NCBI GenBank assembly: GCA_001778375.1 | Contig: MFGV01000011.1 | Span: 1 to 46,142 of the forward strand | DNA length: 46,142 nucleotides | Source: Candidatus Firestonebacteria bacterium RIFOXYD2_FULL_39_29 | Lineage (GTDB): Bacteria > Oederibacteriota > D2-FULL-39-29 | Direction of reading: 5' to 3' | Shown here: piece by piece, positions 40,126-46,142 of the stretch | Layout of the letters: the number at the start of each line of letters is the position of its first letter | Position numbering within the stretch: the stretch's first letter is position 1 | Translations under genes and position numbers: made by a program | Notes under the pieces: generated by a model | The model's input: the letters and a program-made list of their open reading frames with translations, nothing else | What the model was told of the DNA's origin: nothing | Database searches by the model: none

Positions 40126-41835
40126 TTATTTAATATCCTCCATCTTCTTTATGATCCATTTGTAAGTACCGGCATTAACATATGCAATATTTCCGTCAGA
40201 GTATTTTGCTGTCAGCTTTTCAAACATTTTTTTGGCAATCTCGGTTTCTTTTTTCATGAGAAACCTTTCGATAGTTGTAAGATTACGGTCAATCTCATCC
40301 ACCTGACTCGTTGAAAGGATTCGATCCTTATCGCCGATAACTATTTCCTCTTTTTTCTCGTCTACTTTCTTTTCTTTCATTTCCTTTTTCACTTCTATTC
40401 TCTCGTCTTCTACCTTTTCTATAAACATTGCATCAAGAAGTTTAAACCACTTCCTGCCAAAATCATCATATAATGGAAGGACCTCCTCGTTGCACCAGGC
40501 TTTGCCCGTCACCGGCTTATCATCCCAATAATCTTGAGTATAATAGACCTTGCATTCGCAATCCGCAGGAAAATTAACGGTCTTTTCGGAATAGTAGTTC
40601 CTAACAGGATTAAAAACAAAAAGCTTTTTTACTCCATTTTCTTTTATTTTTGCGGTTTCATTCAATAAAGTAAGACCTGACTCACCAAACCCCACAGCAT
40701 AAAGCTTCTTATTCTCTTGTTTCGCCTTATTTCTCGAATAATCCAGGGCTTTAATTATCCTTTCTTTACATATTACATAATCATCCATGCTGATGTCTAT
40801 GGTGACAACATTATACCCAAGTTCTTGAAGGTAATATATATTATCCATTAGATTTGTTGAAGTAAACTTCTTATCATGCAAAAACAATATAATATTTCCA
40901 TTCTTCTTAACCGGATATTCCATTACATCATCTTTTGCTGAAGGGTAAAATGTTTTCTTTATAAAATCATGAGGAAGTTCTTCCCATTTTTTCCTGAACC
41001 CCTCTGAAGGAAAATTAAGTATTTTGCCTTCAAAAGAATACTTCACAGGCCATTTTTCAGCCGAAGGCAGCTTATTGTTATTCTTTCTTAAATCAATTAT
41101 TCCCTTTACAAATTCAAACAGATATTCTTCCGCCATTTTGCTTGCGCCATGATGAAAATCCTGAGCTCCCATATTGGCATATATCGGGGGAGTTACCGGC
41201 CTCAACACTTGCATATTAAGAGCAGTTGAATCTTCCATGAACTTATCATTTGCTTTTTTTGTATCATCCCCCCAGGTATTTATCATCAACCATGCTACAT
41301 CAGTCTTGACCGTTGGTTTATCATAATTAGCACCGCCAACTACAGCGACCGCATCAACCTTATCAGGATAGTATATTCCCATTTGCTGAGCCATGCTCGC
41401 ACCACCGGATTCACCGACTATAATTAGTTTTTTCCTATCAAGGCCATAATCTGCTATTAATTTATCCTGAACTTTAAACATAAGGTCATGCCAGCCGGAT
41501 TCCTTATAATAATACCATTTTGTCCTATTTTCCGGTTCTTCCTTTTTGTATTTATACTCAAAAGTAAAGACAGTACAGCCCATATTCTTCACAAAGTAAT
41601 TATTAAACTCCCTGACGAAAAACTTTCTCTCTCCGACAAAAGGAGCGCAAAACACGATATTACTTGCGCTAGACATAATCCTGTTAAATTTCATAGGAAC
41701 AGCATAAAAGACAGTAACTGTAGTATTATTTTCAAACTCTGTTGTAAAAGTATATTCCCCCCGTTTCACTGTAAATTCATCATCACAAAATAATGATAAT
41801 ATACTCATAAACAACAGAACCGCTGTCTTTTTCAC
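40126..41835 (-). CDS. Secreted protein with two alpha/beta-hydrolase-like domains
   Basis: 569 residues, GTG start with GGGGAG upstream. Signal peptide about 1-17 (the Cys after it is not a good lipobox). The first alpha/beta-hydrolase domain (about 35-260) has the nucleophile elbow GESGGAS (Ser143) and a histidine in AQDFHHGASKMAEE. A second hydrolase-like domain (about 310-470) has GFGESGLT. A lysine/glutamate-rich helical linker (about 475-510) leads to a short C-terminal helical part (KMFEKLTAKYSDGNIAYVNA, repeat-like). The substrate is unknown; both domains could be esterase, peptidase or thioesterase types. Single gene with repeats on both sides. Confidence 0.7.
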   Translation of the reverse strand: MKKTAVLLFMSILSLFCDDEFTVKRGEYTFTTEFENNTTVTVFYAVPMKFNRIMSSASNIVFCAPFVGERKFFVREFNNYFVKNMGCTVFTFEYKYKKEEPENRTKWYYYKESGWHDLMFKVQDKLIADYGLDRKKLIIVGESGGASMAQQMGIYYPDKVDAVAVVGGANYDKPTVKTDVAWLMINTWGDDTKKANDKFMEDSTALNMQVLRPVTPPIYANMGAQDFHHGASKMAEEYLFEFVKGIIDLRKNNNKLPSAEKWPVKYSFEGKILNFPSEGFRKKWEELPHDFIKKTFYPSAKDDVMEYPVKKNGNIILFLHDKKFTSTNLMDNIYYLQELGYNVVTIDISMDDYVICKERIIKALDYSRNKAKQENKKLYAVGFGESGLTLLNETAKIKENGVKKLFVFNPVRNYYSEKTVNFPADCECKVYYTQDYWDDKPVTGKAWCNEEVLPLYDDFGRKWFKLLDAMFIEKVEDERIEVKKEMKEKKVDEKKEEIVIGDKDRILSTSQVDEIDRNLTTIERFLMKKETEIAKKMFEKLTAKYSDGNIAYVNAGTYKWIIKKMEDIK

Positions 41836-41854
41836 AATATCTCCCCTTTTTTTC

Positions 41855-41976
41855 TGTCATCCCATACTCAGATACGGGATCCAGCGTCTTTAATAATATT
41901 CGTAGTTGCCTGATTCCCTCCAAAAACTGGCGGGCAGGCATCAGGCCGCTCGATTTATCGAGCAACTACAACTTTT
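41855..41976. repeat. Dispersed palindromic repeat, family 2, intact copy
   Basis: TGTCATCCCATACTCAGATA with the complementary TACGGGATCCAG, then CCTCCAAAAACTGGCGGGCA. The second half forms nested stems: GTAGTTGCCTGAT (41902-41914) with ATCAGG and CAACTAC (41940-41968), around CTCGATTTATCGAG (41949-41962). It fills the 158-base gap between the hydrolase and MauE genes. Confidence 0.75.
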
Positions 41977-41993
41977 TTTTGTCTTTTGCCATG

Positions 41994-42464
41994 TCAACCC
42001 AGTTTTTTTGAATACTTAAACCCACTATTCCCAGTTTTCAAATAAATCAATACGGTTAACCCCAATAACACAAGATCTCTAAAAATAACAATCACGCTTA
42101 TATCCTCTTTAAATCCAAAGACATCAAAACATCCACAATCATGAATAAGTCCTCTTGCAAGATTCAATAAGATAGCTCCTATGAAAGCAATTAAAATCGC
42201 AGACAATATCAAGGCACTACTTTTTGCATAACAATTCAGAACTATCAATATTCCACAGACAAATTCCACCCAGGGAAGAACTATAGCAAAAATAGAAACC
42301 AATACATCAGGAAGTATTTTATACATCATTATAATAGCTTGAAAATGCTCCGGGTCGTACAACTTATTAAAACTTGAAAGGATAAACAATCCCCCTATTA
42401 TCAACCTTAAAACAAACAAAGCCTTTTTATTTAGATATTTTTCAAATATTTTATTTTTTCTCAT
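41994..42464 (-). CDS. MauE/DoxX family membrane protein
   Basis: 156 residues from the internal ATG at 42464, which has AAGGGA upstream; the longer frame begins inside the rhodanese gene without a ribosome site. Four membrane helices. The MauE-type motif is NLARGLIHDCGCF, with a Cys pair near the end of the third helix. Family knowledge: MauE-like proteins help form disulfides or electron transfer in the cell envelope. It overlaps the upstream rhodanese gene by 14 bases; this pairing is recurrent in bacteria and suggests shared sulfur or thiol chemistry. Confidence 0.85.
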   Translation of the reverse strand: MRKNKIFEKYLNKKALFVLRLIIGGLFILSSFNKLYDPEHFQAIIMMYKILPDVLVSIFAIVLPWVEFVCGILIVLNCYAKSSALILSAILIAFIGAILLNLARGLIHDCGCFDVFGFKEDISVIVIFRDLVLLGLTVLIYLKTGNSGFKYSKKLG

Positions 42465-43008
42465 TTGTTCCCTTCTCCGTCGGATACCTTGCTTCCGACC
42501 ACTCACCCCATCCACCGCTGTAAACCTTAATATTTTTATGACCTTTAAGTTTCAAAAGAATTGCCACTCTTTCACTCAATGGACAAAATGAGCTGCTGCA
42601 ATAAACAATCAAAGCAAAACCTTTATCTATTTTCACTTTTGAACGCTTATATTGTTCTTCAAAACTGCCGACAGGAAGAGATATCGCCCCTCTTATATGC
42701 CCATAAGAATATATATCAGAGGTTCTTGCGTCGATAAAAACAGCTCTCTCTTCGTCGTAATACAATTTTGCCATCCGCAAATCAAGATACTCCAATTCAT
42801 TGGTATAATCATGATTGACGATATTCTTTTCAGCATCAATAATTTTTCCGTCCTTATATATAATTATTTTTTGAGTAATGGTAGATTTTTTTATCTCCAA
42901 CCCGAAAGGATTTATAGCGTTAAAGAGAAAGCCGACAGCAATACTGCATAAAACAATATTTAACGCAATCAGAGTGCCTTTAAACATAGTATTTCTATTA
43001 TTTTTCAC
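42451..43008 (-). CDS. Membrane-anchored rhodanese-domain protein
   Basis: 185 residues. An N-terminal membrane helix (about 10-30) places the domain outside. The rhodanese domain (about 75-178) has IDARTSDIYSYGHIRGAISLP, and its active-site loop begins at Cys137 (YCSSSFCPLSERVA). A second cysteine at 142 could form a disulfide. It probably moves sulfur or redox equivalents. Overlaps the upstream gene by ATGA and the MauE gene by 14 bases, so the three are translated together. Confidence 0.88.
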   Translation of the reverse strand: MKNNRNTMFKGTLIALNIVLCSIAVGFLFNAINPFGLEIKKSTITQKIIIYKDGKIIDAEKNIVNHDYTNELEYLDLRMAKLYYDEERAVFIDARTSDIYSYGHIRGAISLPVGSFEEQYKRSKVKIDKGFALIVYCSSSFCPLSERVAILLKLKGHKNIKVYSGGWGEWSEARYPTEKGTNEKK

Positions 43009-44564
43009 TCTATTACCTTTGTTATAAACTTATCAATCTCTTCTAACGCTTCTTTTCTTTTAGGTCTCAGATAAGTATCCGCGTCTTTATATATAATTGA
43101 TTTAGAAATACCCATTTTTGCTGCTTTAACTAAAATATTTAAGTTTTCTAATTCATATTTTTTATCATTACCTCCATGAAGCAACAATATTGGTTGTTTT
43201 ATTTTACTAATATACTCTTTTGTTGAAAGCTCAATGAATGGCCATTTTGCCGGAGCTCCAATAGAAGCAACAGCCTTTATTCTAGTACCCTCGTGGCTAG
43301 CTGCAGCTATTATTGAATATTGCCCACCTTCCGATTGTCCAACTAAAATGACAGGCAAACAATTCATCTCTTTTTTTCTTTCTACAAACTCAATCGTTTC
43401 TTCCAATTCTTTAGGAGCCCTAATATCAATATCTGTAAATTGTGGTGTCACAACAACATAACCTTTTTCCGCCAGAAACCTGATCGTACTTCGGGCCTCT
43501 CTTGTAATAATATTATTCTTATTGTCATACGAATAAATAATAACTGCTTTTACTTTACTTTTTGTAGGAGCAATCCGATAAACATTAATTTTATTAACCC
43601 CTATGTTCTTATATATAAAATACTTTGTACTCGAATATTCCTTGAGCCAAAAACCGATCATTAACAGAATAATACAACTCATAAGTGAAACAATCATAGG
43701 ATACTTTAATGTTTTAAATACTCTTTCTAAATTTGCTCTTTCTTTTATCCAGATTCTTCCAATATATCCGAGGCTTAATGTTGTGAGAATGACAATTACG
43801 ATATTCAGGCAGGGAGAAGCAAATAAAGTACTCGAAAATCCACAGATAAAATACCCTATTTGAGCAAAAGCAAATGAATAAACAATAGGATTGCGTTTTA
43901 TTTTGTTTTCAATTATAAGCCCAATAGTAGATATGCAACTTAAAAACATAAACAAGAAAAACAGAAATATTCCTCCTCCTGCAGATATTGTTAAACAATT
44001 ATTTACAGGAGTAGTATATTCTTGAAGCATATTCAAAGGCTGGTACCAAGCAATGAAGGTATCACCGAATTTACTAAAACCCGTACCCAATAGCCAGTTA
44101 TCATAAGTTATTCCAATTGCACTTTTCCAGAGTATCAACCTATTCCCTATTGAGTCATCATCACTAAATATTGAGCCGGCTCTAGACATACCAAAAGGGA
44201 CAATTGCTAGGAAAATAAAGAATATGGCAAGAAAGAACAATATAACAAGTCTTTCTTTTTTATCTTTAACTGCATAAATAAACATCATTGCCGTAAGTAC
44301 GAAAGCAATAAATGCGCCTCTTGAGTATGTCAATACGAGCAGATATTCTGTAAATATTCCAGACAATAGAACAGATAAAAATAACATCTTAGAACCAATT
44401 TTATGCGGTTTTTTATTAAACAAATAAAACGTAACACCTATTAAAACAAAGACCACGATAATAAAAAACGCCCCGCAAAAATTGGGCGTTTCAAAATCAA
44501 GCTTTAATCTTTGATTATATAAAATAACTACCTCGCAAAATATTCTGCCTTGAATAATAAACAA
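43005..44564 (-). CDS. O-antigen ligase-like protein fused to an alpha/beta hydrolase, N-terminally short
   Basis: 519 codons. The first about 330 residues have 8-9 membrane helices with O-antigen ligase/polymerase marks: ETPNFCGAFF, VLTYSRGAFIAF, the loop GNRLILWKSAIG and DNWLLGTG. A C-terminal alpha/beta hydrolase domain (about 350-519) has the elbow GQSEGGQ and ILLLHGGNDKKYE. This fusion is not one I know. The reading frame opens only with a TTG without ribosome site, and the usual first 150-200 residues of ligases are missing, so the 5' end is probably truncated. The region is markedly AT-rich. The start overlaps nothing upstream; the end is coupled to rhodanese. Confidence 0.65.
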   Translation of the reverse strand: MFIIQGRIFCEVVILYNQRLKLDFETPNFCGAFFIIVVFVLIGVTFYLFNKKPHKIGSKMLFLSVLLSGIFTEYLLVLTYSRGAFIAFVLTAMMFIYAVKDKKERLVILFFLAIFFIFLAIVPFGMSRAGSIFSDDDSIGNRLILWKSAIGITYDNWLLGTGFSKFGDTFIAWYQPLNMLQEYTTPVNNCLTISAGGGIFLFFLFMFLSCISTIGLIIENKIKRNPIVYSFAFAQIGYFICGFSSTLFASPCLNIVIVILTTLSLGYIGRIWIKERANLERVFKTLKYPMIVSLMSCIILLMIGFWLKEYSSTKYFIYKNIGVNKINVYRIAPTKSKVKAVIIYSYDNKNNIITREARSTIRFLAEKGYVVVTPQFTDIDIRAPKELEETIEFVERKKEMNCLPVILVGQSEGGQYSIIAAASHEGTRIKAVASIGAPAKWPFIELSTKEYISKIKQPILLLHGGNDKKYELENLNILVKAAKMGISKSIIYKDADTYLRPKRKEALEEIDKFITKVIE

Positions 44565-44720
44565 AATTAATAAATATCGTAATTGAAAACCCCGAGAATG
44601 TTATAAAGACGTTGTTATCAATTTCTCAATAATTATCGAAATTTTAATAACACCTTGTAAGATATCATAGAAACTCTTCAGCTAAATACAACAACTTTCA
44701 TGATTATGAGCCAACAATTT

Positions 44721-44756
44721 ATCAGCACTGCATCCTTTTAAGTACGCAGTGCTGAT
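44721..44756 (-). terminator. Terminator-like hairpin after the small secreted protein
   Basis: ATCAGCACTGC and GCAGTGCTGAT form a perfect 11-base stem with a 14-base loop, 15 bases past the stop at 44771. The following AAATTGTTGG is not a full T-run, so its strength is uncertain. The rest of the gap 44565-44720 holds nothing recognisable. Confidence 0.5.
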
Positions 44757-44770
44757 AATATATTATTATT

Positions 44771-45139
44771 TTATTCGTCTGGAGTAGGTCCACTTTCGCC
44801 ATTTACATGATTACATATCCACATCGCACTAGCATGAGAAAAATATGACGTTGTCCAATCCGCAGTATAATTAGAACACAAAACATATGATTGCGCATAT
44901 CCAGGTATAATTTTAACTAAAATCAAATAGATAACCCCACCGTAAACAGGTAATGCAGTTCCCCCTACTTCAGAAAGGCAAACAAAACATGCCGCTTCAT
45001 CAAGAACCACTTGTGCAGCATCAATTTCTGCAGATTCTGCTGCTCTATCACACTCACCTTGCGTATAAGAAAACAACGACACGGATGACACAAACAGCAA
45101 GCTGAACACAAATACTATACCAAATATACATTTTCTCAT
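44771..45139 (-). CDS. Small secreted cysteine-containing protein, unknown
   Basis: 122 residues. A long hydrophobic signal peptide (about 1-25) precedes a short mature part with cysteines in GECDRA, AACFVCLSEVGG, YVLCSNY and MWICNHV, probably disulfide-bonded. A hydrophobic stretch (LPVYGGVIYLILVKIIPGYA) in the middle could enter a membrane. No family recognised. It is coupled by ATGA to the upstream lipoprotein gene, so the two probably work together. Confidence 0.6.
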   Translation of the reverse strand: MRKCIFGIVFVFSLLFVSSVSLFSYTQGECDRAAESAEIDAAQVVLDEAACFVCLSEVGGTALPVYGGVIYLILVKIIPGYAQSYVLCSNYTADWTTSYFSHASAMWICNHVNGESGPTPDE

Positions 45140-45966
45140 TTTCCATCTCCTTTTTTAATATTTTTATACATATCAATAATATTTTCAATTTCCACTATCT
45201 TCATATCTCCAGGTATTTCAAATAATTCATTACTTAATTCACAATTTATTTTAACTGAAGAATAATACTTTTTTGACATACATTTGCCTTTTCCATTATA
45301 TGTAGTTGTTTTATATATAAATTTATCTGCTTTTCCAATACATAATTCAGTTGCAATAGGAAGCATATCTTCAATGTTAATATGCTTCATTTTTTCCATA
45401 CGATCTTTTGGAATATATTTTCGTAAATTATCTGCCTGTTTTTTCAGGTCCTCTTTCGACGCTCCATTATTGATTGTAACATTAAAGCATGAAACACCAT
45501 CGTATTCAGATTCATCCATGGAAAGCATAGTCTTATCATTCTCTGGCTTAACATTATTTACCGGATTAGGTTTATCAATTTCCTTAAACACTTTCGATGA
45601 TATCTCTTTTTTCATCTTAATTGGTGACACATACTTATAAACTTGTCCATCATTAATAATATACATTCCGCTAGGGTTTTGTATTGTTATGCTTTTTTTA
45701 TTCAAAATGACGGTTTCAATTCTCGTTAATATACTCCCATCATATATTCTTTTTTCATAATATTTTGAATCTACCGGACTATCACCCCTGTTTGACTGAC
45801 TTAATGTGGCAGAAAATGTTTTAATATCTTTCATATTGTATTCGTTCACGGTTTTCAGATATTCCCTAATCTTTTCCTGATCAGTTTCGATTGTCTGCTT
45901 TTCCCCACAATGCAAAAGAGAAACAATAATGACACTTAGTAAAACTACGGCTATATTTTTAAACAC
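45136..45966 (-). CDS. Lipoprotein with LolA-like fold pattern
   Basis: 276 residues, GTG start with GGAGG 8 bases upstream. The signal peptide ends in LLHC, giving a lipid-anchored mature protein that opens GEKQTIETDQEKIREYL. The alternating strands (ESEYDGVSCFNVTINN, ATELCIGKADKFIYKTTTYN, SSVKINCELSNELFEIP) and the final FEIPGDMKIVEI resemble the LolA/LppX-like beta fold used to carry lipids. Sequence identity to any one family is not claimed. Under a near-consensus promoter and coupled to the small secreted protein. The gene is strongly AT-rich. Confidence 0.7.
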   Translation of the reverse strand: MFKNIAVVLLSVIIVSLLHCGEKQTIETDQEKIREYLKTVNEYNMKDIKTFSATLSQSNRGDSPVDSKYYEKRIYDGSILTRIETVILNKKSITIQNPSGMYIINDGQVYKYVSPIKMKKEISSKVFKEIDKPNPVNNVKPENDKTMLSMDESEYDGVSCFNVTINNGASKEDLKKQADNLRKYIPKDRMEKMKHINIEDMLPIATELCIGKADKFIYKTTTYNGKGKCMSKKYYSSVKINCELSNELFEIPGDMKIVEIENIIDMYKNIKKGDGK

Positions 45967-46009
45967 TCACCAATCCTCCGTTTGATTTTTTCAAGAAACA
46001 AGCAAACAT

Positions 46010-46039
46010 ATAATACTATGATGCCAACGTGTTTGTCAA
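46010..46039 (-). promoter_or_regulatory. Promoter of the LolA-like lipoprotein operon
   Basis: TTGACA (46034-46039), an 18-base spacer and TATTAT (46010-46015). The leader is about 37 bases. The remaining bases to 46142 hold no gene. Confidence 0.7.
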
Positions 46040-46142
46040 TCAATTCTTCGTGTACACAGCGATTCCGCAACAAGCAAATTAAGCCATAACTTTTGCACTG
46101 AAAAATCAAGGATTTTATTCTTTTGTGACCCGTGTTAATAAT

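Overview
The window is AT-rich chromosomal DNA from a Gram-negative bacterium. The signs of a double membrane are many lipoproteins, a periplasmic PPIC-type chaperone, a PorV-type outer-membrane barrel and secretin-like N domains. The mixture of complex I genes, a corrinoid methyltransferase, surface proteins with FlgD-Ig-like tails, and intergenic spaces packed with short dispersed hairpin repeats resembles uncultivated candidate-phylum genomes. I cannot place it more precisely from sequence alone. Most genes lie on the minus strand.

Layout. 0.2-5.2 kb: a lipoprotein, citramalate synthase, aspartate kinase (with a terminator-like hairpin before it) and a secreted repeat protein. 5.3-9.8 kb: an accessory block next to tRNA-Glu, with an AAA/DUF4143 ATPase, a four-helix-bundle protein, a recombinase-like HTH fragment, a frameshifted secretin-N-domain gene and a Fic enzyme. 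A decayed copy of the tRNA-Glu 3' end lies on its far side. 10-17.6 kb: a KaiC-like ATPase with its winged-helix partner, a PpiD/SurA-like chaperone, DUF4321, a second secreted repeat protein, a YacP-like NYN nuclease, FolC, an AcsE-like methyltransferase and tRNA-Leu. 17.8-21.3 kb: a partial complex I operon, nuoB-C-D-H-I. 21.8-26.7 kb: thrC-hom, a Gfo/Idh/MocA oxidoreductase and a PfkB kinase. 26.9-36.4 kb: a cell-surface region with four tandem paralogous lipoproteins, two small membrane proteins, and a three-gene set of two FlgD-Ig-tailed secreted proteins plus a PorV-like barrel. 36.7-46.1 kb: a GT-C-like membrane protein, an IS110/IS1111-type insertion sequence, a double alpha/beta-hydrolase protein, MauE-rhodanese, an N-terminally short O-antigen-ligase/hydrolase fusion, and a very AT-rich lipoprotein plus small secreted protein pair.

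How the genes fit together. lysC, hom and thrC make threonine from aspartate. cimA gives a threonine-independent route to 2-oxobutyrate and isoleucine. FolC and the AcsE-like enzyme are folate/one-carbon functions. NuoBCDHI form the connecting and proton-channel part of complex I; the other subunits must lie elsewhere if the complex is complete.

The strongest new observation is the insertion sequence at about 38.47-39.90 kb. Downstream of the transposase is a structured region that reads as a bridge (seek) RNA. One loop carries two guide segments matching the two halves of the interrupted target. A second loop carries segments matching the element's own joined ends. All four guides share a common AT core. 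The interrupted target is itself a copy of a dispersed palindromic repeat found again at 41.86 kb. Other points worth following are a 3'-end repeat family that abuts or supplies stop codons, several consensus promoters placed so close to the start codon that the mRNAs should be nearly leaderless, and an internally repeated secreted domain shared by two proteins.
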